From positions 1,025,681 to 1,089,680 of the forward strand of contig MNCI01013895.1 in the NCBI GenBank assembly GCA_015680685.1: DNA of 64,000 nucleotides, given 5' to 3'. The stretch is from Gnetum montanum (lineage: Eukaryota; Streptophyta; Gnetopsida; Gnetales; Gnetaceae). Each line of letters opens with the position of its first letter. Within the stretch, counting starts at the first letter, position 1. The notes below the pieces were generated by a model, which did no database searches, had not been told where the DNA came from, and saw only the letters and a program-made list of their open reading frames with translations. The position numbers and the translations under genes are program-made. Below are positions 34,571 through 46,285 of this stretch, piece after piece.

Positions 34571-36399
34571 CTCATGATAATATTGCAAAGAATATAAAAA
34601 ATTTAGTATGGTATTTTGAAAATCCAAAAGCACACAACCATATAATTTTAAATTTTGGTATTCATGTAATGAAATTCTCTAGCAAGTATCAACAATGGTA
34701 TTGTGATCTTATGGAAATGTTGCAATGATGCTATTTTTACTGGAAGCATTATTCTAGATACTACTTTCAAGAACTTTGCTATATGCGGAAGCATGCTAAG
34801 AATATGTAGATTTTAACTACATTAAATTTACAGAGGATTTTAAAAATAAAAGAAAAAAAATGGTGATAACAATTTTACAGCATCCAAATGGTATGTCTTT
34901 CAATATTATGTTGATTTTTTTACATTGGAAACATTGTTATTTTTTTGGAAACAATAGGTAAGGAAAATTAGTTTACTAACCTGCAAATAGTACACATAAA
35001 AGTAAAGAGGAAGCTTCTATATACTAGTTAACCAAAATTTCTCAAAGTAGCCATTGTATCAAATTTACTTTAAGCTCTATTTTAAAAAATGCTCAGTAAT
35101 GAAGGTTTAGTAAGAACAAAATATTTCTTTGAATAAGGTATTATAATGATTGAAACTATATCAAAATAACATATGGTTATAACAATATTACAAGGAATGT
35201 GCATATTTAAATATTGGAAAATCCTTGATGATTTCTATCAAAGATTTATAGCATTTTACTCTATATAATTAAGAAACAAAGGCTTTTATTTAAGTTTGGT
35301 GCATCAATAAGTTGAGGTTATAAGATTAGTTTTGATTGTGGAAGCCAAGTCAAAATTCATATTAATGAAAAGTTTTTTGGTGATGAGAATAGGTGGCCAC
35401 CTATCTTGGTGAGGAGATACATTGGTGAACAAAGCTATTATGATGAAGAGAATTTTTTTCACATAGGAGAAAGTAGTTTTGTTTGAAGTGGTGTGAGACA
35501 ATTCTAATAGAATCTATTTTTCCTTATGTGTTTATTAATAAAAGTCTATTTTTTCTTTGTATAAACTAATAAATCTATGTTGGTAAATTGTTCCAACCAA
35601 GGTTACTATGTTTCTTACAAGCTTAAGTCTAGTAGACTTACCATTAATGGGGTGATTGTTGAAATTTTTTATGTTATATTAATAATAACATTGTGGGAAT
35701 GTTCACATGTTTAATATTTTTTAACTATTTAGGTATTGTATTAAATAATAGGTACAATAAGTATGCTCAAGTATCAAAATTAAAAGTTTGTTAAATCAAC
35801 ATTCATGAATCATGGGATATGACATCAAAATAGTAGAAGCAGATAATGCCTAATTTTGGCAATGTTACTTATATAAATTTGTAATTAAACAAAGCAAATA
35901 ATTGAGTTGGTTTTATGATTCTATTTTTTGCTCTAAATGCATGATTTACTTGTAAATTTTTTCATGTCATTTCTTCTTTTATGTTTTTATGTCCATCACT
36001 CTACTTCTTGTTATTGCACTCATGGTTGCCTATACCCAACAAATCCTAGTAACATCTTTAGCTCTATTATTTCTAACATAGGTTCTAGAATCTCCAACTC
36101 CCCCTAATCAATATCTTCAACTTGTTGCACATATGATACCTAGAAGAGTTACTACTTTATTCCTTCCATCTTATCTAACTTCTCAATGTATGAGTTTATG
36201 AGTTCTTTTTTTGGTTTCATGCATATTATGGATTTGCAACTTTTATCAATTATCAACAACTAGGGACCTTCTTACTTAGTGACTAATACATACAAATATC
36301 TTTAGACACACATTGATTCTTCACATGTATTACATGCATGATGCTTCTTTAATTAATTGTTTAAACTTTTTCCATGTAGTTACATCCTATGTCATTGTA
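34571..36399. other. AT-rich stretch without a recognisable gene; probably decayed part of element B
   Basis: Short open frames only. The right end passes into the protease remnant of element B, so part of this stretch should be that element's pol or downstream region on the minus strand. I could not recognise reverse transcriptase or integrase motifs in it. Confidence 0.35.
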
Positions 36400-36626
36400 C
36401 ATGATCATGAAACATGCTTCTTATCCTTGATTTCATGCTAATTTTTCTTTAAAATCTCCAAGGATAAGTCTTTGATTTCCAACTTAGCATTAATGGTACT
36501 CAATCAAGCTCTTCCTATAATGATAGGAAAGTTCCCATTCCTATTTTCCACAAGGATCATAAGAAAATATACAAGATATAATGACCCACTAATAGTAGTC
36601 ACAATGGCTTCTATCAATTTTGAAGG
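36400..36626 (-). pseudogene. Protease C-terminal remnant of element B (left of the nested insertion)
   Basis: On the minus strand the sequence reads GNFPIIIGRA, then LSTINAKLEIKDLSLEI. In Athila-type proteases the matching phrase is IPIILGRPFLATA.A.IDV..G.L.L.V. It is the direct continuation of the remnant at 45291-45712 once element A and one copy of GAAGG are removed; the join falls inside this protease. That continuity supports the nested-insertion reading. Confidence 0.6.
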
Positions 36627-37468
36627 TGATGAGTGGCGAGGTATCCCTACACTCAACCATACGAATATGAGCATTCATGCATGATCTGGTTGAACTAGTT
36701 GTGGTATCTAAATAGTTATATGTTGATCATATTTTGCTGTCTTCCCACCTAGACTAGTATTTTCTTGCTCACGTATGGTTTAGTCCAAAGTGAGGTGAAT
36801 GATGTGGTCCTAACTAGTGCAACTCCTAGGGATAATGGAAGATAAGCTTGATTAAACTAATAAGTAGTAGGAAATGAAGTCTAAACTAGCCTAAGTGTGA
36901 TGAGCATTTGTCCTTAATCATCCATGCACATCTTGGACCTTGTATACTACTTCTGGGATTACCAAGTGCATATTGCTTGAGCACTCCTAGATATGCTACT
37001 AGGTTACTAAGCATTTACACTTAAATGTTCATGATTAAGTCGTACTCATTCTGCATTTAATAATAAGAATAGTAAATGATGGTAAAGAAATATTAAATAA
37101 AAAAGCAACAAATAACAATAACAATTAAATAATTAAAACTAAGTAAATGCTACAATGATGGAGTAATCTCGATCTTTATTGCCAATCATGTGCATGTCCA
37201 AGTACGTCACACTTGAATAAAGGTTCTATACAATTGCAATCATCACACTGCAGGCATGCACTGGGGAAAGCATTGAAATGAATTGAAACTAACAAAAAGA
37301 CTCTACTCTAACACTATCTTACTCCCCCTTCTTGTGCACCCAAATGTGTATTTATAGGCTTACATAGGAATCATGATATCATGTATCTGATATCATTACC
37401 CAAGCAACAATATCGTGTATCCAATATTGTGGATCTGATATTGGATCCAGCCAAATCATGATTCATCA
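36627..37468 (-). repeat. Element A 3' LTR
   Basis: 842 bp, TGATGA...TCATCA. The minus-strand TATA box CCTATAAATAC is at about 37347-37358, and an AATAAA signal on the minus strand (at about 37175) lies downstream of it, as expected for a U3-R boundary. Repeated GATATTG/CAATATC words lie at 37375-37445, upstream of the TATA box. Confidence 0.9.
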
Positions 37469-37480
37469 TACCCCCACAAC
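37469..37480 (-). promoter_or_regulatory. Element A polypurine tract
   Basis: Minus strand GTTGTGGGGGTA directly abuts the 3' LTR start TGATGA. Such a G-rich tract primes plus-strand DNA synthesis in LTR elements. Confidence 0.7.
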
Positions 37481-37611
37481 TAAATGAAAACTTGTCCTCG
37501 AGTCAAAAAAAGATGAGAACAAGTTCAATTGATTACAAAATGGATAGGTATGAAATTATTAACTAACTAAGAATTTATTCATACCATAGTGGAGAATTAA
37601 ACACAACAAAA

Positions 37612-40401
37612 TTGGGACATAGACAAAGAATTAAAAAATTTATTGGAACTCATGTGGTTCCTGGTGGTGGTGGTTCCTCCATGGGTCTCTTTCCCTTATC
37701 TTGTGATCTAGGTTTGGAAACTAACGTCTCTGAAGGACTGCTTGGAGCTTTTCATCTTTCATTCAGGGATCCTATGCCATCCATGTTGATGCTCCAATGT
37801 TTGATGAATTTGGCACCTCCCATGGACACGGTAGTTGTAGAAACATCTAGTTGGCCTTGACATATCAAGTTGCAAATAGTCATCATTCCTCTTCATAGGC
37901 TCTAGCTTTGTCCTTGTATTCTTAGTAATCCATGAGCTATCAAGCCAAATTTGCCACAACATTCTTTTGTCCTTGGTAGCTAGTCTTGACCACCTCTAAT
38001 TCAGAACTTGTCACTTCTAATTTCTACAGCATTTTCTTATGTTTAGCAAAATCTATTTCATACTTTGTGTAGGTGGTAGCTACTTACTTTTCTAATTCTA
38101 TTCTTGGGTGTCTTGCTATCAACATGGCCAACTTGGCATACCGTAGGTTTGCCAGCTCCATGTATTTTGTAAGATCTTGTATCTGCAGGTCTTAACTTTT
38201 TAGTTCAGCTTGGTGGATGAAGGCATAAGTATCTAATATGGCTCGCCAATCAGTGTTTTGAGCGTTGAGAGTGTTTATATGGGCCTTGGCCATATGGATT
38301 TCTTTTTCTATCACCTGTTTGTACATCCCCCCTGATCCCTAAAGTTCTCCTTGAGCTTCTCATGTTGCTTGGCCTTGTTCTACCATGCACTTATTTCAAT
38401 TACCATCTTTTGACAGATTGTTCCTACCTCATCCATTGCAAGGGTTCAATTTTCTCTGGCTAAGTGATTCATATCCTGGTTAATCTTGACTAATTATTCT
38501 CGTAATTGCTAAAATTTTCTTTTGAGAACATTCCTTTGTTTTGCTACAGTGGTCAATCAGAGATTGTCAATGGCAAGTTGTTTATTCTCCTCTTGTAAGG
38601 CGTTGAGTGCTTTGGCATGTGTATATGTTTGGGCTTGTGCCTTAGAAGCATTTCAATCGGCCATCTCTTTTTCCTCCACCACTCTTTTATTTTCTGCCAG
38701 AATTTGTTTAGTTGCTCTATCCAAAAGGACTCTAACTAGCTTGTAGGGATGAATTGGAATGGATCCCACTATGTAGCTTAGAGGGTGATGAGATTTTCTT
38801 GGATTCTTTCTAACTCTGCCTCTACATGCTTGGCCTTGACCTCTACCATGATTAGCTTCCTTTTTGTGGAGATGAGGTCTGACTAAGTTGCTATGACATC
38901 TTGAGGGATGTCAAATAGGGATGTCATCACTTGTCCTCTCTACAACAACTGATCTAGAACATTCTCATGCTCTGTAGGAGTCATCAAGGGACCGGCCAAA
39001 GTTTGAGCATCACGTGCTCCTATAAAATCTACTGGTGGCACAACAAGAACATTGAATAATTCTTTTATGTGGTATGTAACCACTTATGTGGCTCCTGCTA
39101 CATCTTGGTGCTGCATGACCACTACTGTGGCACCTTCAGTAGTTTCTAATTGCACCTGAAAAAATGCAACATTCCCAGAGATCTACTATGACCATTGTGA
39201 TTACCCTCCTCCTGTTTGGATTGATACCTCACCCTGTGCATAATCAATTACGACTATGGATTGTACGACATCATCTATGACCCTGACGAGATTGGTCTCA
39301 TCATAGCTTCCCCAATTGACCATTTCAGCGATGGCCTTGAGATGGCTCATCAACCATTAATAGTCTTGTAGTAGTGGTGGCGATTGGTCTTGCTGGCTTG
39401 TGCTAGGCCTCACTTCCTGTTATTGACTGGGCCTTGTCCTTGAAAGTTGGCTAGGCCTTGTAGTTTGAGGTGTAGTGGGCCCCACCATCTATTCTTGTTC
39501 ACACTCCAATGTCTCACCAACACTTTTCCTTGGGGCTGGTGGCTTCAGTAATTTAGCAAATGAAGCATTTTGGACCTTTCTAGGGATGTCATTAGTGTAT
39601 CCCAGAATTTTAGCATGCTAGCATAGCTTCCTAATGAGACAAAGGAAGGGCAATGTGAACTTCCCCATCTTGCGTTCTTCAAATCGATTCAAAATTTCTA
39701 TAAGATATAAATGGGGTAGGTTGGCATTAATCTTGCCCATCAAGATAGCACTTCCTCTAGCTGCATATGTGGAGATTTTGTTTAACCCTTTTGTGGAGAA
39801 GATATGATATGTGCTAATCTTGAAGTAGATTCTATCTTCAAGTGTCAGCTCTCCATATGCTTTGTCTTCCTTGTTGTATGCCCTTTTCAACCATATCTTC
39901 TATGCATCAGCATTGGAACGAGTGGACAAGTGAGCAACTTTTGGTCCTATATTTGGAAGATTCAACACCACCAATATCAACAGTGATGCCTTCTTCTTTA
40001 TTGTGCCAAAATTGGTACGTCTCTCTTAGGTACCAATCACCACTTTCAGAGAGAATAGGCTGTAGTGGGGATCCTTTAAGTTGGTCCCTAACTACTTCAA
40101 GAGCAAACTCAGTGAAAGGTCTGAAGTTAAGTTTCACAATTATGGTTACTGATGTGGACCTTTCATAAATTTCTTGAACAAATTATGGGGACAACATGAG
40201 ATGTTGTCCCTATCCAGGTGCTCTGCCATCTCCTCCTTTAGCATGTCCCGATTGCATAGTAACAAGAGGTTCCTAATCGATGCTGAATGATTGTGCCTCC
40301 TATTCTATACGTTCCTCGAGAGATGCCTAGCCTCTGCCTCTCCTTGGTCATTTGGGTGCACCTTGAGAGGGTACTCCTTGTTGTCCTCTTTTAGGGGCCA
40401 T
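37612..40401 (-). pseudogene. Element A ORF2, coiled-coil protein of unknown function
   Basis: The minus strand starts with ATG at 40401 (MAPKRGQQGVPSQGAPK), a basic, glycine-proline-rich N-terminus. A central block (about 39890-39618) reads YGELTLEDRIYFKIS, then GSAILMGKINANLPHLYL and MGKFTLPFLCLIRKLC. It resembles the 'putative plant transposon protein' domain found in ORFs of many non-autonomous plant LTR elements. The part from about 38.9 to 38.3 kb is strongly helical (ALNALQEENKQLAIDNL, LVKINQDMNHLAREN), as in coiled coils. Most breaks are TAG codons where CAG would fit. It is in the same orientation as gag and appears intron-free. It has its own TATA-like region upstream (about 40.9 kb). 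The domain match is from memory of the pattern and is tentative. Confidence 0.5.
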
Positions 40402-40900
40402 CTATAATCACACAGGGCCAACTATTAGTAAGGTTACTTACAAAATTTGATTTATACCTCACTTCTTGCCTTTAATAAATTCATGTATTTTTTAGTGTGA
40501 TCCAGAGTTAGAGAATTTTATGAAAATGTCCCCTAAAAGTTTTGATGTTGGGCCCAATTTAATTAGGTGGCTCCAAAAATTAATTCTCATGGTGTGGGTG
40601 AGGAGATAAAATTAATTTGATAATGTGTTTAATATTTTTAAGGTCATTTACTCTTTATAATATCCTTAAGGCAATGATGAATTTTGAAAAAATTATGTGC
40701 AACTTGGAGCATACCCTTTCCCCATGAATAAGTTAAACACTCTGGATTTAGACAAGTTCAATTGGAAAGGGAATTGGAGCGTTAATGAGCAAGTTAGAGA
40801 TGTTTGAATGGTAGGTGTGCAAGCTAAAAAATTCATGGAAGAAAATTTGAACACCTCCCCTTGCATGAATAGTGAAAAATGACATTGACGTGCATGGGGG

Positions 40901-40985
40901 ATTCATATATATAGTTTTTATGGACGCGATATTGTGTACCTAATAGTGCGGACCTGATATTGGGTACCCGATATTGTGGCCCATT
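40901..40985 (-). promoter_or_regulatory. Internal LTR-like promoter region in element A, ahead of ORF2
   Basis: On the minus strand a cluster of GATATTG-type words (CCCAATATCAGG, CACAATATCG; 40925-40980) is followed by the TATA-like CTATATATATGAAT (40914-40901), about 500 bases before the ORF2 ATG. The element's LTRs show the same order: GATATTG words, then CCTATAAATAC. Sequence after the TATA box does not match the LTR, so only the promoter part is shared. Confidence 0.45.
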
Positions 40986-42395
40986 GAAAATAGGGTACTT
41001 GGTAAGATTGATGAATTTTTGAATTTACAAGGTTAAAAATGAAAGATTTGAGGTTAATTCGAAAGGTCCAAGGTAACATTAAAGAGATTGGAAGGCACCA
41101 AAAGTATAATGAAGTAGAATCTGGCAATGAAATTCATGAATAGGATGAGGAAAAAGGACATGTTATGGTGCATAGGAATGTTGGAATTTAGAATGATGAT
41201 AGAGGAAAAGATTATTGTAGTAAAGCAATGCTTGGAGGGTATAAAATGATGTGGTGATGTGCAAAAAGTGCAAATTACAAAAATTACACAAGTTGGTCCT
41301 CCCCAGAGTAGGTTCCTACCTATGATGCCCTTGCGTAACCACACCTAAAAATGTTTGTAGGTACTAAAAAGGGTAAATGTAATCCACACTAGGTCCATAA
41401 AACACACACATGTAGATACCACCATGATGAGGTATGAACTCCATGCTACACAAGACATAGGTCACAAATACATGAACAACAAGATGGGATGAATCATAGA
41501 AGGGATTGCAGAGATTGGGACATGAGGTAATTAAACCAAGATATGATGAATGCTAAGTGTAGGGTGTGATTAATGTGTCATTAACTTGTCACTTCAAAAT
41601 CAAGACCAAGTCCATTCCTCTGATCAATGACATTGCATTGTTTTATCCAATGATGGGCAACCATAAGAGCACCATGACAACAAGGCATACGATCACTTGG
41701 CATTTTGTCCAAGAGAGGAGTGATTTGGAATCTATGGCACACACACATGTTTTTTTTTCTTTTGATCTTTTCATGTGTTGTTCATCTTCTTTTCTCTTTT
41801 CTCTTTTCTTCTAGATGCTTTGGCACTTTGTCCTTTCCAACAGTGGATCAGAGAAGCTTCCAACCTTTAGGCTTGGGTCCATGTCTTTCTAGTGGGACCC
41901 CCATAATAGCATTGAGTGCATTTATTACTCTTACTCCCACTTTTCATTAGATCTACAAGGATCTTAGTACAACCAAGCTACATGATAGCACCTTACAAAT
42001 GTCACCAAAGAGAATCCACAAGTTCCCTTGATGTCACACCCTAGCCATTCCCTCCTGGTCCATCATTTTTCACTCTGGGCATAATGAACATAAAATTACA
42101 TTTAATTTTTCATGGACAAGAATATCATCATACCTAGAGTAGAACCTCTTATTAATATAATGGTGCGATGGATGTTGTGAGCTTGCTACCCAAATAATTA
42201 ACAACCTGAGACTTGATAGCATAGAACAACACCTCAACCAATAAGTCACATGAGTAAGTTATTCATAGATGAGATTACCCATAAAAATATAAAACAATAA
42301 ATAAAAATATAAAATAATAAATTGAAAGAATGAAAAACTAGAAAAAAAAAATTGTAAAATTGAAGAAAAGGAAAAACATTTATTAATTCAGCTTG

Positions 42396-44377
42396 TTAGA
42401 ATGGAGGATATCCCCCATAACTAAACTTTTGGGCATGGCTAGAATTAATAAATGAAAAATGTAGATCCATGCATGCTGGAAATATTAGAGTCTGGTCATA
42501 TTCAAACCATTGGGTGTCTTTTGATGTGGTGGCTAGAATGTACCCAAATTGGGGTGCACACACTTTATTAAAGTTGACATAGCGGGGAAAATTATAAGAT
42601 GTAGTCATGTGATAAGGAGTTGACCCACTATGACACTTGTGACCATGAGTTGGTATGTAAGGATCAATATGTCTCCATATGTGGTTATATTCATTGGACT
42701 GCATGGTAGTTGGAGTATTGATTGGTGGCCTTGAAAAGGTAACATGAGGCGTTGTGTTTGAGGAAGTAGATGCATCATAGTGCTAAACTTGTGCTAGGTT
42801 GGAGGATGCAGTGGTTTCAGAAGCATGCTATCTTTTCCTTTGGTCATGCCTAAAGAAAAGATGTTTTTGACATTGTGGAGGGCCTCCACTACTATTGACC
42901 ATAGTAGCACAAGTAATGTTTGTGGGTTGGTGCTATGGTGCAAAATGTTTTGGCACAACTAATGGCGATGTAGAAGGAGTTGAAGGGTGAGAATATTGGG
43001 GCTGAGGAGAAGTGCAACAAACATGAGGTGGTAATCTTATGGAAGAGGACATGGGTTGATAGTATTTAGGAGAATGATAGCGATGTGGTGAGATAGAGGA
43101 TGTTGACCCAGTTTGGAAAATAGGATGATGAACTTGATAAGTGCTTGGGTTCGGATGGTATGAAGGGTATGATGACTTTGAGGGTGGCCTCCCCCACAAC
43201 TAGAATTTTTGCCACTGTGATTAAACATGGTATTTTTGTATGAACTCTGGATGTTACATTCTTCCCCAATGCTCATGTATATGTGAAAAGATTGGGCATT
43301 GACCTTTGGGTTGATCATACAAGCAAACATTACATTGATACGTATGATTAGTAGTTGAGTTCTTATCCTTATTCTCTTCAACCCTTCTTTTCAATTGTCT
43401 ATGGGTGTTCTGTCCTACTTCTTGGTTCGTCATGGTTCTACCTCTAATAGTGTTGGCATATTCTCCACATTTTTCATGCATCCATTCCATCATCTTATTG
43501 ATATTTGCCTCAATTTCATCTAGTGATTGTAGTATTGGAAAAGATGATTCCACCTCCTTGAGGTGAGTTGATTTCTCCTCTTCATGATCATGGACCTTTG
43601 CTAATTTGAGATTTTGGTCCTATTGAGAGCTTTCAACATTCTCCCATTTAGTCATTTCTCCTTCTTCTTTTGCTACCCGCTTAATAAGCTCTTGGAATTG
43701 GTGTGTTCGTAGCTTGTAGAGTTGACCTCAAGAATACATCCCTAAGGTTTTCCTTGTTTCATTATGGAGTCCATCTATGATGTGATATATTAGCCTTTCC
43801 TCGAAGAACCCATGGCCTAGGCAATTTTTTAACAATGAATAATATCTTTCTAAGTCCATGTCCAAGGGTTCATGTTGCTCTTGTTTCCACTCTTGGATTT
43901 GTCTCCTCAAGGCTGACACTCTTGCATAAGTTTGATACCTTTTAGTGATGAGTTCTACCATTGTCGACCAACATCAAATTGATTTTGGTCTTAAGGACCT
44001 ATACCATACTTTTTCTTGGCCAACGAGTATCATAGGAAAGAGCTTAAGTTTTTTCCACNGATTTCCTTGTGATGCCTACAGGATATTCAAATAGCCTCTT
44101 GTATATTCATTAGGCTATTAGTGGCTAGCAAGGATTCATCGTCACTAGGTAGGTTATGGAATTGCGAATTGGGACGATGTTGTCTTCATTTATGTACATG
44201 GAAGACCCCTACATCAGATTGAGTACTCCAAACTTCATCTTCAGCATCGTATAATTTGTTGGTTCTCCAATGAATTTCCTTACTGGTTGTTGCATTATCA
44301 TAGTCTTGCGAGAGAAAATTGTTGTGAATCATGTGTGACTTATTTGCAATTAATTTTTTTGAAAGATATATCATCAA
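42396..44377 (-). pseudogene. Element A Gag remnant (Athila-like)
   Basis: Minus-strand pieces in order: an N-terminal part from about 44377; the conserved Gag block at 43961-43728 with LDMDLERYYSLLKNCLGHGF and YHIIDGLHNETRKTLGM (family pattern: aW/dLERY..LL..CP.HG, then F..GL...T+..l); a helical segment at 43553-43400; a broken zinc knuckle CNVCLYDQPKGQCP at about 43340-43300; and a long proline-serine-tyrosine-rich tail to about 42396. Frame breaks separate these pieces. The same order is found in element B at 48.5-46.3 kb. Gag would package genomic RNA into particles. Confidence 0.7.
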
Positions 44378-44430
44378 GGCTTTATCATAGTGATCTTGGA
44401 TGATGTAACTAATCTAAATAACTAGCACCA

Positions 44431-44448
44431 TCCCTGGCAATGGTGCCA
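44431..44448 (-). promoter_or_regulatory. Element A primer-binding site, tRNA-Asp type
   Basis: The minus strand reads TGGCACCATTGCCAGGGA, one base inside the 5' LTR. The 3' end of plant tRNA-Asp gives TGGCGCCGTTGCCGGGGA. All three differences are G-to-A transitions, at what would have been CpG sites or their neighbours. tRNA-Asp priming is known for Athila/Tat elements. Confidence 0.85.
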
Positions 44449-44449
44449 A

Positions 44450-45290
44450 TGATGAGTGGCAAGGTACCCCTACACTCAACCTTATGAATATGAGCATTCA
44501 TACATGATTCAATCAAACTCCATAGATGGACTAGTTTTGGTATTTAGATAGTTACACATTGATCATAGTTTGTTGTCTTCCCACCTGGACTAGTATTTTC
44601 TTGGTCACGTATGGTTTAGTCCAAAGTGAGGTGAATGATGTGGTCCTAACTAGTGCTACTCCTAGGGATAATGGAAGATAAGCTTGATTAAACTAATAAG
44701 TAGTAGGAAATGAAGTCTAAACTAGCCTAAGTGTGATGAGCATTTGTCCTTAATCATCCATGCACATCTTGGACCTCGTATACTACTTCTGGGATTACCA
44801 AGTGCATATTGCTTGAGCACTCCTAGATATGCTACTAGGCTACCAAGTAGTTACACTTAAATGTTCATGATTAAGTCTTACTCATTCTGCATTTAATAAC
44901 AAGAATAGTAAATGATGGTAAAGAAATATTAAAAAAGAAAGTGATAAATAACAATATAAATTAAATAATTAAAATTAAGTGAATGCTGTAATGATGGAGT
45001 AATCTTGATCTTTATTGTCGGTCGTGTGCATGTCCAAGTATGTCACACTTAAATAAAGGTTCCATACAATTACAATCATCACACTGTAGGCATGCATTGG
45101 GGAAAGAATTGAAATGAATTGAAACTGACAAAAGGACTCTACTCTAACACTATCTTACTCCCCCTTCCTATGCACCCAAATGTGTATTTATAGGCTTACA
45201 CAAGAATCAAAATATCGTGTATTCAATATTGTTACCTAGGCTGCAATATTGTGTACTCGATATCGGAGCCTGGAAAATCATGATTCATCA
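44450..45290 (-). repeat. Element A 5' LTR
   Basis: 841 bp, TGATGA...TCATCA, direct copy of 36627-37468. The minus-strand TATA box CCTATAAATAC is at 45185-45195. Confidence 0.9.
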
Positions 45291-45712
45291 GAAGGCACAC
45301 TGATGAATTGATCTACAAGCTCTAACTTGATGTTACACTTCCTTAATGATGGCATGTCTTAGGCTTGGTACATCTCTTAAGAGATCAAGTTTACTCTTGA
45401 ACTTAAGTCTAATAAAACCTTACATGGAGCATTTTCTATGATTTACAAATAAATGAAGTCGTTCTAGGATCAATTCTCTTCCTAGGAAGGTTGACTACTT
45501 TTATCTAATCTTTGACATCATGACTCAATGTGATAGTTTGTACATTGGCATTTTGACTTGAAGGTGGCTCTTTGACAATTTGGGAGGATGTAGGTATGGG
45601 GTCCACAACCATAGATAGTTGCAAAGATTTAGAAGGGTTGATAGGCCTTAAAAATATATGTCTCCAAGGTTTATGTTTGGAGCATCTTGAGTTTTCATCC
45701 ATCTACATGTTT
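45291..45712 (-). pseudogene. Element B Gag-protease linker and protease N-terminal remnant
   Basis: The minus strand from 45702 reads MDENSRCSKHKPWRHIF and on into a serine-glutamine-rich linker, then a decayed protease region. It continues across the element A insertion into 36626-36400. Across the solo LTR to the right it joins the Gag tail of element B at 46286. Protein function is lost. Confidence 0.5.
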
Positions 45713-46285
45713 TGTCACATCCCCATTCCCAAATGATGTGTTGCCTAATGAAGATGGTGTCTCTCCATAACAAGTGTTATTTTTGTCTTAATAAGATCCA
45801 AAAGGGTAGTTGTGATTAATACTAGAAAGGGTGCATTGTAATAATAGACATGTCTCTTAAGGTAACCTTTGGGGGTTTGACCTAAGGCATTTATACCCAA
45901 GGTTAGAGGTCATGCCAACATGGAGTGGTGGAGCTGGTATAGGCAAGTCATTGGAGTTGGGTGAAGTGGGAGAAGAAGTGGATTGGCCATCCCTTCTAGC
46001 TAATTTATAGGCCTAACCATGGTGACAATGTTGGATTGCCTCTAAGAGATAGACACCAAAGGAAGAAAACCCCAAGGAACAATCTCGGAGCATGATCCGA
46101 ATACTCTATTCCATATCAATAAAGCATTATTTTCTTTCTCTTTTTGTATTTTCCCTATTATTTCCTTTATAAATAATGTCAAATATCACATATATTTTGC
46201 ATTTGGTATATTTTCTTCATACACATAATGTGTAATATATTGTATATTTTATGTTTGCCATAACATTCAGGGATGCAATGTCACA
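45713..46285 (+). mobile_element. Solo LTR with imperfect target duplication
   Basis: 573 bp, beginning TGTCACATCC and ending ATGTCACA. The flanks are TGTTT (45708-45712) and TGTTC (46286-46290), a 5-bp target duplication with one mismatch. Neither a primer-binding site nor internal sequence follows. It matches the LTR at 50500-51005 in the same orientation ('attgtaataatagacatgtctct', 'gaggtcatgccaacatgga', 'tcaataaagcat'). It splits the Gag region of element B. An LTR-LTR recombination would leave exactly this. Confidence 0.75.

Larger units (their letters stand above)
36627..45290 (-). mobile_element. Element A: complete non-autonomous Athila-like LTR retrotransposon (8.66 kb)
   Basis: Two direct LTRs, 36627-37468 and 44450-45290, both begin TGATGAGTGG and end GATTCATCA. 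The element is flanked by a perfect 5-bp target duplication, GAAGG (36622-36626 and 45291-45295). A tRNA-Asp-like primer-binding site next to the right LTR, a purine tract next to the left LTR and TATA boxes in the LTRs all show minus-strand orientation. Inside are a gag remnant (about 44.4-42.4 kb), a spacer with its own TATA region (about 42.3-40.4 kb), and a second ORF (40401 to about 37.6 kb). No protease, reverse transcriptase or integrase motif is seen, so it would depend on proteins of another element. The LTRs match at roughly nine positions in ten by eye, mostly differing by transitions, so the insertion is not recent. One unresolved base is at 44059. Confidence 0.9.

Noticed and set aside
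41566-41950. Two plus-strand frames of about 80 codons inside element A
   Set aside because: Antisense to the element, in the noncoding spacer, without motifs or counterpart in element B.
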